The notes beneath the pieces are model-generated. The model saw only the letters and a program-made list of their open reading frames with translations, ran no database searches and had not been told where the DNA came from. A stretch of 64,000 nucleotides of DNA from Ashinkailepas kermadecensis (taxonomy: Eukaryota; Arthropoda; Thecostraca; Neolepadidae), in contig JAOTOM010004797.1 of assembly GCA_034440615.1 (NCBI GenBank), positions 62,001 to 126,000 of the forward strand, written 5' to 3'. Numbering within the stretch: position 1 is the first letter of the stretch; every line of letters begins with the position of its first letter. The position numbers were made by a program, and so were the translations under genes. Shown in pieces: positions 20,050 to 31,815 of the stretch.

Positions 20050-20335
20050 CCGCCGTCACGTCCACGTCCACGTCCACGTCCACGTCCACGTCCACGTCCA
20101 CGTCCACGTCCACGTCCACGTCCACGTCCACGTCCACGTCCACGTCCACGTCCACGTCCACGTCCACGTCCACGTCCACGTCCACGTCCACGTCCACGTC
20201 CACGTCCACGCCCACGTCCACGTCCACGTCCACGTCCACGCCCACGCCCACGTCCACGCCCACGCGCACGCCCACGCCCACGTCCACGCCCACGCCCACG
20301 CCCACGTCCACGTCCATGTCCACGTCCAAACAGCG
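20050..20335. repeat. Hexanucleotide (CGTCCA)n array
   Basis: About 45 copies of CGTCCA with CGCCCA variants accumulating toward the 3' side. The Val-His and Ser-Thr repeats it encodes are not evidence of a gene. Confidence 0.95.
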
Positions 20336-20611
20336 GCGCCGAAGCGTGCTCACAGCGTCAAGGCGTGCGTCGGCGCGGTGTGACGGCGTATTTTGCGGCC
20401 CGCCGAGTTGATCTATAAAAGTGGCGCGACCGGCCAGTCGGCTAAATTGTCTCATCTGACCCGGTGACCGGCTCCGTCTCTCAGCCGAGCTGCCGCCGGG
20501 CTGAGAGTGACAGCCGACCTCAGCTCGGGCCCACTTGTGAATTTATCTGCGAATTGGCGGTCTGAGCGGATGTGCATCTGGTCGTAATCTGGCCGGTGCT
20601 GGCTAATCAGA
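20336..20611. other. Sequence with a TATA-like motif between two arrays
   Basis: TATAAAAG lies at 20414-20421, followed at 20435 by CAGTC and at 20450 by TCATC, which could serve as initiators. No downstream gene is recognised; a tandem array starts near 20612. Kept only as a possible promoter. Confidence 0.25.
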
Positions 20612-20935
20612 CGGACCACCGGCGGGGTCAGTCACAATCAGCCTACCCACCGGCGGGGTCCGTCACAATCAGCCGGCCCACCGGCGGGGTCAGCCACAAT
20701 CAGCCTGAATACTGGCGGGGTCCGTCACAATCAGCCTGCATACTGGCGGGGTCCGTCACAATCAGCCGGCCCACCGGCGGGGTCCGTCACAATCAGCCTG
20801 AATACTGGCGGGGTCCGTCACAATCAGCCTGCCCACCGGCGGGGTCAGTCACAATCAGCCTGCATACTGGCGGGGTCCGTCACAATCAGCCGGCCCACCG
20901 GCGGGGTCCGTCACAATCAGCCTGCCCACCAATCA
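20612..20935. repeat. 31-bp minisatellite, about ten copies
   Basis: The unit ACCGGCGGGGTCCGTCACAA plus TCAGCCTGCCC repeats at 31-bp spacing (end points 20640, 20671 and on). Two unit subtypes alternate (CCCACCGG and AATACTGG). It is unrelated in sequence to the 31-bp array at 7771-8020. Confidence 0.92.
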
Positions 20936-21240
20936 ACCGGGCCCGACACCTAACTGCTGCCGCTCAGTTAGAACTGATTGGTCGGCCGTTGGGTCTGTGC
21001 TGTAGCTGGGGGGGGTGGCACGTGCCGACCGCTCGCACGGCGACTGCTGTGAAGCTGGAACAATACTGGCTCTTCATGTCACTGCGGTGAGCCACAGGGA
21101 TCTTTGCCCGAGAAACGTCAAGCGACTTTCGACTGGAGAGAGCAGCAAGCTAAAAGTCGGCAATTTTCAATAGACTGAGAGACCACGTGCAAAGCAATTA
21201 TCAAGTTGATGCCTGGTTTATCATGAAGATTATCACAAAC

Positions 21241-21245
<5 letters not shown>
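20936..21245. other. Unassigned sequence
   Basis: Nothing recognised. Confidence 0.4.
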
Positions 21246-21319
<74 letters not shown>

Positions 21320-21322
21320 GTA

Positions 21323-21375
<53 letters not shown>

Positions 21376-21418
21376 GTATATATATATTATATATTATATA
21401 TATATCATATATATATAT

Positions 21419-21507
<89 letters not shown>

Positions 21508-21511
21508 AATT
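21246..21511. repeat. (CA)n followed by (TA)n compound microsatellite
   Basis: CA repeats occupy 21246-21312 and interrupted TA repeats 21313-21511. Confidence 0.97.
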
Positions 21512-22042
21512 ATACATACCTACAATTTATAAACATTATTAGCCAGCACCATAAAGCATATCATTAGAACTCAGTGAACACTTACTTGACTGCCTTCCTA
21601 TCCATGAGGATTCCAAGAACAAGGGTTCCCTGGACCGGAACAAATTAGATCGCATCACGCCTCGTCGCGGCTGAGTCACATTCGCCCAACCACGGAGTTG
21701 GATCGCATTTAATCTCAACACATCAACTATATACCAACATAGCCGAAACTCGCACACGTCATTGGTATCTGCTCTCGTGTGTTTGACCTTTAACATGCGT
21801 CTGTTGCCAGTCATCTACATCACTGGAATTTTCCATACATCTTCGATATCTCTCTCACGTCACTGAAGCTGCGGCGAATGCCTTTTAGAAGCAGTTTCTG
21901 AAGTGGTCCGATGGCGATAAAGCCCCGGCCGGCCACAGTGTTGGTGGCATGGATACGTCAATAAAGCGGCAAAACGTCATTAGATGTCCATGGTGAATGC
22001 GTGGCTCACGTGGGTGTCCCGTGCTTAGTGTGTGGACCAGAT
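21512..22042. other. Unassigned sequence
   Basis: Nothing recognised. Confidence 0.4.
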
Positions 22043-22395
22043 GATAGCTAGCCGCCTTCCAGACGATAGCTGGCCACCTTCCAGACCATAGCTAGCCGCC
22101 TTCCAGACGATAGCTAGCCACCTTCCAGACGATAGCTAGCCATCTTCCAGACGATAGCTAGCCACCTTCCAGACCATAGCTAGCCACCTTCAAGACGATA
22201 GCTAGCCACCTTCCAGACGATAGCTAGCCACCTTCCAGACCATAGCTAGCCGCCTTCAAGACGATAGCTAGCCACCTTCCAGACGATAGCTAGCCATCTT
22301 CCAGACAATAGCTAGCCATCTTCCAGACAATAGCTAGCCCCCTTCCAGGCGATAGCTAGCCACCTTCCAGACGATAGCTAGCCACTTTCCAGAGG
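22043..22395. repeat. 22-bp minisatellite, about sixteen copies
   Basis: GATAGCTAGCCACCTTCCAG plus AC repeats every 22 bp (22043, 22065 and on). Each unit contains the self-complementary GCTAGC. Confidence 0.93.
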
Positions 22396-22688
22396 TGACG
22401 TCGGGGTTCTGATTTCTGTCAAGTCCTCACGTAGCGGTGACCGCTGAGCAGGCGTCGGACGACGGGTTGACGCGACCGAATCCACATACCAAACAAAACC
22501 ATATTGTACATCGATGGTGAAATATTTTATGCAGCAAAACGCATACAAACGATTCATAGCAAAGGAAGCAATTTTTGAAGCAGAAAAACAGTTTGTGCAG
22601 TGCACGAACAGTACACAGTGCATAAACAGTGCATCTGAAACGCAAGCAGCTTCCAATACTGATATACACTATATGCACCCCCCCCCCC

Positions 22689-22722
<34 letters not shown>

Positions 22723-22723
<1 letters not shown>

Positions 22724-22951
22724 GCATGTCTCATTGAATACGACCGCGAGTTCAGCGTTGATGATCTTCTTGCTTGTGGATTCAATTGATCGTATTATTT
22801 TCCTTGTCTCTTCATTGTGTTTGTGTTGTATTTCGCCGAAGTGCATGATGGTCAAGATTAAAATTAACACATAGGTCATCACTGTATTTTATCGACGTTT
22901 CGTCTGATCCTAAGACATTTTCAAGACGGTATGTTGGGAAAGTCACATTGG
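22723..22951 (+). repeat. Dispersed repeat D, copy 1
   Basis: About 229 bp match the reverse complement of 28710-28938 at high identity. It includes ATTTTATCGACGTTTCGTCT and AAGACATTTTCAAGACGGTA. Both copies border a (TA)n run at one end and end at CACATTG at the other, so the boundaries are sharp. GAAACGTCGATAAA-type sequences are seen near ends of some Penelope-like elements; that assignment is only a suggestion. Confidence 0.75.
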
Positions 22952-23239
22952 TGAAATCGGCCCCTGTCAATGTTATTGGCAGCCGGTGACGTCATCTGGG
23001 CGCAGATTTGGTTTCAGCCGGTTGTCACGACAGCAAGAAATAGTACTTTTCCGACTGTACTCCTGGCTAGCAAGTGTAGGTGATATGTATAATGTATATG
23101 TCATGTGAAAGCTTGTTTCATGGTATTTCGATAATCGTGGTAAGCTTTCATATGATCGTGTTATTTATTGTGTAAATTGATGTGATGTATACCCATGTCA
23201 CATCCATCGACACTATTTAACTTAAGCGCGGCCGGGCGG
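22952..23239. other. Unassigned sequence
   Basis: Contains a TGAAAGCTT/AAGCTTTCA inverted pair near 23106-23152; otherwise nothing recognised. Confidence 0.35.
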
Positions 23240-23242
23240 CCA

Positions 23243-23323
23243 ACGCTGGTAGTGCAGTTGGTCGCGCGTCGGTTTAATAACTCGGAGGCCCCGGGTTCGA
23301 GGCCCAGCGCGGACGGACTTTTT
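23243..23323 (+). tRNA. tRNA-Ile-like pseudogene or SINE head
   Basis: A perfect internal A box (TAGTGCAGTTGG, 23250-23261) and B box (GGTTCGAGGCC, 23294-23304) are followed by a TTTTT pol III terminator at 23319-23323. A D stem (GTGC/GCGC) forms, the anticodon loop reads TTAATAA (anticodon AAT, isoleucine), and the T stem is 4 of 5 paired. The acceptor stem does not pair, so this is probably not a functional tRNA. It may be a tRNA-derived SINE head or pseudogene. Confidence 0.55.
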
Positions 23324-23726
23324 GTTGGTATTGACGGGGAATCCTTCTAATTAGCGGCGCTAGATAATGATTTTGCTTACATGGGACGAGCTTTTGCATA
23401 AAGGGAAATGAAGCACGCAGATATTCTGTAGGGCTAGGGTTCGGCCACCACAACTTGTGCTATGGTTGATCACTTTTATGTCCAACCAGCCATAGGAAGT
23501 ACGGAACGCATTCACGGCTTAGGACAGGGCGCAGACCCCCAGACTCACTGGCATGGACAGCGTGGGATCAGGGGCAGGGACAGGGGGCATGGCCCCCTGA
23601 ATTGAATAATTTGAACCTTGACCCTACGGCGGTGCATGACAAATATTGAGCTAAAATTGACGTTTTCCCCACCCACCTGCACCCATCGGCCAAAATGCAT
23701 GGTACCGTCCTGCTTCTTGAGGTGTG

Positions 23727-23897
23727 CATACGGATGTTGATTTTTTTTTACTGGGGGGAATACATGAAGGCAATGGGCAGACCAAAATGGATTTGGGGCC
23801 GCACTCCATAAGGTTCCGTGCTAAAAGTTGAAATTATGGGGAAGCCAACATTGAGGGAGCACTTGCTGCCTCGAAAGGATGTAAAGCAACACCCCTG
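23727..23897 (-). mobile_element. MITE relic related to 10622-10813
   Basis: In reverse orientation it shares CAGGGGTGTTGCTTTA, the CCAACATTGAGGGAGCACTT context, and AATACATGAAGGCAATGG with the element at 10622-10813. Just upstream, 23570-23610 has another CAGGGGCAGGG/CCCCCTGAATT pair typical of such ends. Target duplications are not clear. Confidence 0.55.
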
Positions 23898-24147
23898 AGT
23901 GTCCATATGATCAAGGTAGGTGATTGGTTATCAAAACCAATCAATTGAATATGTTGACGAACAGTGAAATGACTTGTCCCGCACTGGGGTGAGTGATAGC
24001 GATGTCAGTTCCAAGCTCGGCTCCATGCCTCTCCAGAGACTATCCTCAGTGAGCACACGTCGCCAGGACTCCGTAAGCCTTGCTTTGACAAGGATAGACG
24101 TCGACTATTTCCGGATCCTCGCGAAATACATGATGGTAAATTGGTCT

Positions 24148-25364
24148 GTTAGTTAGTTATTGTGCTTTAGGGGCGCATCGACTGCACATGTCATATAGCG
24201 CTCATAACTCAGTCATTTATACATAAAAACGTGTGAACGCCACTTCGGACAACGAGTTATAAGACGATGTCGAATCTGTTCATAATGAAACTGGTACTAG
24301 CCACGTCTGCATCAGTATGTTAATGGCAGGTGCAAATCACGGGAAATCTATTTTCCAAGAGGATTTTGAAACGTTGTCCCGGGTGAACAATGTCAGACTC
24401 GTCCCCTAATACTTCCCGAAGTGACACAGGAACGTCCAAAGTGACGTCTCCGTTCGTGGGCAAGCCGGGGACATGAAACTAAAATGTGTCGCACATACAC
24501 TGGTGCCGTGCATATCGGGCACAGCGGCGTCTCGCCACCACCCAGAAGATACCGATGTGTCGCATAGGTATATCCCACGCGCAGGCGACACAGGAACCTC
24601 GTGACGTCTGTTTCGCTGTGAGGATGAAGCCCAGTCACCAATACAGGGCTTTACAGTTTTCAACTTGTTATTTGCTAAGGAGTCCCAGCTTGCCTGCCAC
24701 TTACTGAGGAAAAATCCCTTCACATCCCAGTAAAAGTCCCTCGCAGGGAGAGGCAGGGAACGTGTGCACGGGGCCCGTGCACCTCGCTTCGCCGCAGCAT
24801 CCGCGGCCTCGTTCCCACGGATTCCCACATGGCTCGGAATCCAACATAGAATAACCGTTTTTTTCCAGCGTAGGTCAGCAATGTAAGCCTACGTAAAATA
24901 TCTTGTGCGAGTGGATTCGACGGATAAAACGCATTTATAGTCATAAGACTGCTAAGAGAATCGGTGTAAATTATATGCCGCGTGTCATCACGTCTCAATA
25001 AAACTCAGTGCTTTGTCTAAGGCATACAACTCAGATGTATAAGTGTGCCCATTACTGTGCCCATTACAAACGCACTCCCAACACCAGACTCGGTCTTGGA
25101 TCCATCTGTGTAGGTGTCTGTAAAATGGCTGTGAGATGCCATCAACTCTAGTGCCCTTAGTCTGAATTCTTCGGGAACGACTTCACACTTTTTGAGATAT
25201 GATAGCGAAATGTCAATATCTGGAGATGCCAGTGTCCAGGGAGGGTGATAAATTGGTCTGTCGAGGTGAATTGGATTATAACACATGGCGGAAACTTTCA
25301 ATGAGCTTCGGATGTATGTTGAGCTGGTCGGATTTTTGGGCATGGTGAACACAGAACGCTGCAT
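24148..25364 (-). pseudogene. LINE (I-group-like) 3' fragment: RNase H, Cys-His motif and tail
   Basis: On the minus strand, conceptual pieces in shifting frames form the C-terminus of a non-LTR retrotransposon ORF2. RNase H residues are recognisable: YTDGSKTESGVGSAF near 25110 (Asp), SELYALDKAL near 25020 (Glu), YTDSLSSLMT near 24960 (Asp), and GIRGNEAADAAAKRGA near 24825 (Asp). It is followed by CPICTAPVYVRHILVSCP (C-x2-C-x8-H-x4-C) near 24540-24487, usual in this group. At least three frameshifts or stops break it, including a short GTAATGGGCACA duplication near 25045. The 3' end is a non-coding tail ending CCCCTAAAGCACAATAACTA with AAC-type repeats at 24148. Reverse transcriptase and ORF1 are absent. 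RNase H in the ORF places it in the I/R1-type group. Confidence 0.85.
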
Positions 25365-26190
25365 TCATATCTCGGGATTGAGGGAAGGACCACATAGGGT
25401 CTCATGTTAAAAGTTGAAATCACAGTGAGGTCACAGCCAACATTGGTTGATGTGATCCCTCAGTTCTGTCAGAAATGCTTTTTCTCATTTAAGAAGGAGA
25501 ATAATACCATAAAGGAGCTTTGAGTCAGGTAATATGAAATGAAAAATAAGGTATATTATTGCAGCTTAGTTTGAACACCAGATGTTACTCAAATATTCCA
25601 TATTTCAAGGAAAACATCAGTCAGCTAGGTTAGGTTAGGCTTGGGTAAAGATGCATAAGAAACCCCAAAGCCAATGTTTAGTTAAAACATGTGTTGTTCT
25701 GGTGTTTCCTGATGTGATTTGAAGGAATTTGATATTTATTTTATGGGAAGTGAAAACTTTTTTAGATATAAGCAGTTCAAGTTGATGTGCGGATATCTTA
25801 ACAAACAGTAATTTGACGAAGAAAATAATATTAATATCATTCAAGTAACATTTTTGAAACACTAGAAAAACATCTTTCTGACAATGCAGGTACATGTTAT
25901 TCCCCAGCCCTAAACAAATATGGGAAGCGTGAGGAAAATGTGGTTTGGGATGACTAACAAAGAATACTGATGTCAGATTGCAAAACAAAATCCTAACTGA
26001 ATCTAACCTAACCTACTGATGTTAGATCACCTATAACATCCTTATGTTCAATCATCTAATACCTACTGATGTTGGATGTTGCATGTGATTTCCCAAAGAA
26101 ATGGTACAGGTATGGTACCTTAATTGTACCATTGTACCAATCATACACTGTACATTAATTCACAATGTGATCGGGACATTTAGTTAATGG
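25365..26190. other. Unassigned AT-rich sequence with short TTAGG runs
   Basis: The stretch 25385-25440 has faint similarity to the 23727-23897 MITE. GGTTAGGTTAGG occurs near 25627 and CTAACCTAACC near 26006, too short for telomeric DNA. Confidence 0.35.
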
Positions 26191-26412
<222 letters not shown>

Positions 26413-28054
26413 TTATTTATTTATTACTAAACCTGGTTTTGGTTTTCATGCTTCAATGTTTATCCTGTCTTCTTCCCATCTTTGACTATTTCCAAGTAGC
26501 TTGTTCTTCATTCAAGACAGTTTGATGGAAAGTATTTTTAGGACACTGGGAAGAAGTTCTTAGGTTATTTTGAAGAAGTCCAGTCCATACATTTGTCTCC
26601 AAATTTGTCTTCATTGGGGCTTCTTATATGTATAAATACCAAGGTTTTTAAAATTTGGAAACTAAAAAAAGATGCAACACAATGTTTTCTCCTGAAAAAG
26701 AGACTAGGCTAGGTTTGGTTTTATGAGGATTGGTAGTGCTAACTCGAGCAGCATTGTTGTATATATTATAGCAAAGCTATTCAAGGGCTGAGTTTGGTTT
26801 GGTTCTGCTGTTTGTATATTTAACATTATTCTGCATTATCTACTACCCCTCTCAAAGTCACAATTTTGGCATTACTTTGCTTCCCAACTGAAAAGTATGT
26901 ATTTGTGCTGGAAACTAATAGTAACATCATCTTAATCACATTCAGAAACAAGCTTTTACAATTTTCTTTCCTGCAACTGCCATCTCAGCTAAAATGCAAG
27001 TCTTCTTCTGGACATACAATTGTAAAAACCTCATCTAGCAAAGCATAGCCTACCCTTGCCTGGCCTCTTTAACAAAAAAAATAATTTCCAACCTTTGAAA
27101 AATAATCTAGAAATTAAGCAAGTTAAAGAAACAACTAACTTATCCTAACCCAATTTGAGCTTTATCCAGGAAGAAGTGTGTAAAATATCACTCATGAAAG
27201 CTCCAAACTGCAATAACAAAACCAAAAATGGCTCAATTCAAATCTCACACATATCTCACACATGAAAGCTGAGAGTGGTCAAATGCTAACCACATTCATC
27301 AACATTGCATTGCAAAAAGAAATTCCAAGAATACAAATATGACTTAAAAATCACAAATTCACCCCGCAAATAAGAACCCGGACAACCCTGGTTAGGAGTG
27401 ATATCCCGCATTGCTTCTCCAGTAATTATTACCCAGTTGTGATGCCATAGGCAAGCAATTACCAAACTGTGCACAAGTTGGGGTGTGGCACATCATGTAT
27501 GTACATGTTTACACATAGAATAACAGGAACAATGTGATAGTTGATAGGAGACCAAAGCACATGCTAAGTTGGCATTAATCACCAGATTGGAGCCAAAACG
27601 GAAAGTTGACATCAATGGCATCAATGGCATGATGACAAAGTTGGCATTGTGTACGGCCTTAATTGACATACATTGTTTGAGATGCATGTTCTCCATCAAT
27701 ACCTACCACGGCCAGATTTTGCTACGCTAATTCAAGGGATGGTGCCCGTCGCTTCAAAGCCACTGGCACGTGAACAAACATAAACAATACAAAAAACTTT
27801 GATGCTTCAATGAATGTGTATTGCAAACTGGGAGGAAACAAGTCGTGGGAAAAGCGCCATAATAGTGCTGAAATGAAAGCACCATATTTGGTAGATTTAT
27901 CAGTATAGTCAAAATCTGGAATATAATTCAGCAGTATTCTGGAATAAAAAGGCGCTTCTGGTATATGACGTCACGTGGCTTAGGTTTTGTCTAGTTTAAA
28001 CCAAATATACTAGATCTGCGGACTTTGGAGTACCTGTTGTCTCTAGTTATCTTG
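26413..28054. other. AT-rich sequence, nothing recognised
   Basis: About 1.6 kb without a repeat or open frame worth annotating. This is the most ordinary stretch of the window. Confidence 0.4.
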
Positions 28055-28711
28055 GATGAAATATACACACTTGATATTTATGTTTTGGGTAACAATTCGC
28101 ATGCGTTATGTGAGTGGGCGCTGGAAGTACTGGAAATTTACATTTCCGGTATTACACTGCAAGACACGTCACTGTGGTGGGGGGGGGCTGCCCCTCGTAG
28201 AGTTTAAGTGTTCCACGCGCGTTGATTTGTTTGTTGATAGCTGCATCGATGTGTCTGATAGGCCAATAAGATAAGGCAATGTGTCTGCATCGATGTGTCT
28301 AATAATTCAATAAGACGTCGTTTGTTATGGGTGGTTGCGAGTATTTTAGTATTTTAGTGTATTTTAGTGCGAGTGTTTTCTACTAGTAATTTCCTTGTCA
28401 ACACAGCGTTGACAAGGGAATTACTAGTAGAAAACACTAAAATACTCGCAACCACCCAAAACAAACGACGTCTTATTGCCTTAGAGGCAATATGCATCAG
28501 ACACATCGATGCAGCTATCAACAAACGAATCAACGCGCGTGGAACACTCAAACTTTACGAGGGGCAGCCCCCCCCCCCCACCCCACCACCACAGTGACGT
28601 GTCTTGCAGTGTAATACCGGAAATGTAAATTTCCAGCACTTCCAGCACCCACTCACATAACGCACGCGAATTGTTACCCAAAACATAAATATCAAGTGTG
28701 TATATTTCATC
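28055..28711. repeat. Imperfect palindrome of about 650 bp
   Basis: Positions 28055-28401 pair with 28409-28711 across a 7-nt loop (28402-28408). The apex pairs perfectly (CTTGTCAA with TTGACAAG, then ACTAGTAATT with AATTACTAGT). The left arm is about 40 bp longer because of a duplicated GCATCGATGTGTCT segment near 28244-28300. The right arm is directly followed by dispersed repeat D. No transposase frame. Confidence 0.85.
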
Positions 28712-28938
28712 AATGTGACTTTCCCAACATACCGTCTTGAAAATGTCTTAGGTTAAGACGAAACGTCGATAAAATACAGTGATGACCTATGTGTTAATTT
28801 TAATCTTGATCATCATGCACTACGGCGAAATACTACACAAACACAACGAAGAGACAAGGAAAATAATACGATCAATTGAATCCACAAGCAAGAAAATCAC
28901 CAACGCTGAACTCGCGGTCGTATTCAATGAAACATGCA
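28710..28938 (-). repeat. Dispersed repeat D, copy 2
   Basis: Reverse complement of 22723-22951. It abuts the right arm of the palindrome on one side and is followed within about 40 bp by a (TA)n run on the other. Confidence 0.75.
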
Positions 28939-28974
28939 TATAAAATAATCTGCTTCCAAACTACTCACACACAT

Positions 28975-28980
28975 ATATAT

Positions 28981-29039
<59 letters not shown>

Positions 29040-29062
29040 CCTATATATATATATATATATGC
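28975..29062. repeat. (TA)n microsatellite
   Basis: Interrupted TA repeats. Confidence 0.95.
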
Positions 29063-30299
29063 ATACATACATAATCATGGCACACCCCACTGAGTTGATT
29101 ACTGTATATAATACAATATAATACGTGTACATGTATATGGCTCGAGCGAGGTTATTAAGCTACGGCTGAAATATCTCCGGCGCTGCCACTTAACAAAAAT
29201 ATCACCCCATGTAAATCGGCCGCTCAGCTTCACATGACTTCAGCAGAATATACATGGCAAGTCCAAAGAGCTTAACAATACCAGCAACCGGACAATACCA
29301 CCTGGGTTATTCCGTATGACATTTACCACATTTAATGGCCCTTCATTTCTCTGGGAAGAATTATGCTACGAAAAATGGATCACCGCGTCCAGATTATAAT
29401 ACGGTGCCTCGCTCTGACAATGTTATCGCAAGTGCACCAGGCTCGAAGGCGACCAATGAAAAATGGTGGGCCGATCTTATCGAAGGGATGTGATGAAGCC
29501 GACTATGCGGTCATTACCACCAACTCGGACAGTTGACACAGAATAACATCCCCGCATTATCCACGTGGCTTCTGCTTGACTGGGTAGACGCAGCATGGGG
29601 CCATTGCTGACTCGCCTTGTACCGTTCGTAGCCGACGCGCCGCCACTTTTTACTGCGGTGTTCAGCAGGCAGCCACGCATAACTCACCACACCAAGTGGG
29701 ACTACCTTTCGAGAGTCCAGTGGAGATCGCCGCTGCGATACCCGACACAAATGTGATGAGTTGTGTTGAGACCGGCGAAAGAACGTCAGATACTGTTGTG
29801 ATATGGTTAGTTGCATTTACGTTATGTTAATCATGGCACCACCTGTGTGATTAACAACACCTCGACGTGACAGAAGCCATCCGCTGGACATACATGTCCG
29901 GATGAAAGTCGAGTCCTCACATACCGGATGACTGTCAGTTGTTTAGGCACTCATCACGATGATGCCTGCAATCTCGCAGTATAAATACACACACTGGGCG
30001 AGAGGAAAAGCGCAAGTCCTGTTACTGAGCTCCTCTCCGATTCCATCAAGGAATTTCGGGTCATGTCGCATCAGATCGACCCGACGTGCATCGACCCACG
30101 ATTGTTTGACCACAAAAAGTGAATATTAACATAATATGCAGCTGTCTCACCAATGCAGCGCAAGGCATATCCCAGCAGCGAACTGGGGACGACAAGCATA
30201 GGTTATGTACTGCAGAGCAGGCAAAGTAACCCAAAATGAGCTACATAAATATCCATCTGCGTTTTTCCTTTCGCTACCATTCGTGCAGGAGGTGGCGGT
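29063..30299. other. Unassigned sequence
   Basis: No gene or repeat recognised. Confidence 0.4.
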
Positions 30300-31012
30300 G
30301 CTGATGGCGGCCTCTGATGGTGGCCTCTGATGGTGGATGTTGATGGTGGATGTTGATGGTGTATGTTGATGGCGGATGTTGATGGTGGATGTTGATGGTG
30401 TATGTTGATGGCGGATGTTGATGGTGTATGTTGATGGTGGATGTTGATGGTGGATGTTGATGGTGGATGTTGATGGTGGATGTTGATGGTGGATGTTGAT
30501 GGTGGATGTTGATGGTGGATGTTGATGGTGGATGTTGATGATGGATGTTGATTGTGGATGTTGATGGTGGATGTTGATGGTGGATGTTGATGGTGGATGT
30601 TGATGGTGGATGTTGATGGTGGATGTTGATGGTGGATGTTGATGGTGAATGTTGATGGCGGCCTCTGGTGGTGGATGTTCATGGTGGATGTTGATGGTGG
30701 ATGTTGATGGTGTATGTTGATGGCGGATGTTGATGGTGGATGTTGATGGTAGATGTTGATGGTGGATGTTGATGGTGAATGTTGATGGCGGCCTCTGGTG
30801 GTGGATGTTCATGGTGGATGTTGATGGTGGATGTTGATGGTGGATGTTGATGGTGTATGTTGATGGCGGATGTTGATGGTGGATGTTGATGGTGGATGTT
30901 GATGGTGGATGTTGATGGTGGATGTTGATGGTGGATGTTGATGGTGGATGTTGATGGTGGATGTTGATGGTGGATGTTGATGGTGGATGTTGATGGCGGC
31001 CTCTGGTGGCAG
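30300..31012. repeat. 13-bp minisatellite, over fifty copies
   Basis: The unit TGTTGATGGTGGA repeats every 13 bp, with higher-order blocks marked by GGCGGCCTCTGG at about 30655, 30787 and 30993. Its minus strand reads open as an His/Pro/Ser/Thr repeat of 13 residues in more than one frame, an artefact of the sequence lacking stops. Confidence 0.95.
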
Positions 31013-31815
31013 ACGCCGAACAGCTCATCGCCGAGACCGCCACCCAGTCCTCAGTGCATGTGATTCTCCGGGCAGGCTGTACAGTGTACGTGCACCACAC
31101 CAGAAGAGGGCACTCTGCAGTGGGTCATGCGATCCTTCTCGAGAGTGGGCCTGACGCGCCGACGAGCACGTCACCGTCCGGAGAAGAGCCGCCGGCGGCA
31201 GTCCCACAGCGGCGGCACTCTTGGCCAGCCTCCCGCCATCTAGGCTGCTGTTCTCCAGCCGCTGTTCTCCGGGCCGCTGTTCTGACGGACGCTTTGCCCG
31301 GTTCCTGTTGCTCAGTCATGGCCTTCTGCCGACCGCTGCTCAGGCCTTCTGCCGACCGCCGTTCTCCAAGCAGACGCTTTCCGGGCCGCCATGCACCAGC
31401 CGCTGTTTCCTCAGCCGCTTCCTCAGCCACCGCCTCAGCCGCCGCCTCAGCCGCTCCGGTACACAACGCCGAGGGCTGCCATGCCGCTGTCCCCTCAGCC
31501 ACTTCCTCAGCCGCTCCGTCCGCCATGACGGACGCCCAGGAGCCGCCATGGCGCTGGGACGGCCCGGTCGGCGGGAACACTGCACGACGGCGGACGAATG
31601 TGCCGGCCGGCATCGCTCCGTGCGGGCCACCGCTCACCGCTGATGCTGTTCAGATAGGAGGCGCCCAACGACAGCCGCCAGAAGCGTTCTCATTCACCCG
31701 CGGCGACGGCGAGCGCCGAAAAACGGCGCGAGGCACTGCGCCAGGATCTGCACCAGATGGCGTCAGGCCATCTCGTCGAGACATCAGAGGCAAACACAAG
31801 TGTGTAGCACAATAA
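31013..31815 (+). other. GC-rich block with an Ala/Ser/Pro-rich open frame
   Basis: Immediately after the 13-bp array an open frame runs to a stop at 31815, with an AATAAA at 31811-31816 overlapping the stop. The translation is dominated by Ala, Ser and Pro, and repeats of GCCGCTGTTCTCC/CAGCCGC-type sequence explain it. The reverse strand is open as well. I do not call it a gene. Confidence 0.3.

Noticed and set aside
20001..20455. Val-Asp, Ser-Thr and Val-His repeat proteins
   Set aside because: Six-base simple repeat, open in all frames.
20414..20460. TATA box plus initiator as a definite promoter
   Set aside because: Spacing to either initiator is not ideal and only a tandem repeat follows.
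22043..22395. CRISPR-like array
   Set aside because: Units are contiguous 22-bp repeats without spacers, in a eukaryotic context.
25626..26020. TTAGG runs as interstitial telomere
   Set aside because: Only two to three repeats at each place; consistent with arthropod DNA but not telomeric.
30147..31100. A 317-codon His/Pro/Ser/Thr frame on the minus strand
   Set aside because: Translation of the 13-bp minisatellite; other frames are open too.
31013..31815. 270-codon frame ending at an AATAAA
   Set aside because: Low-complexity Ala/Ser/Pro composition, both strands open, and the start lies inside the satellite.
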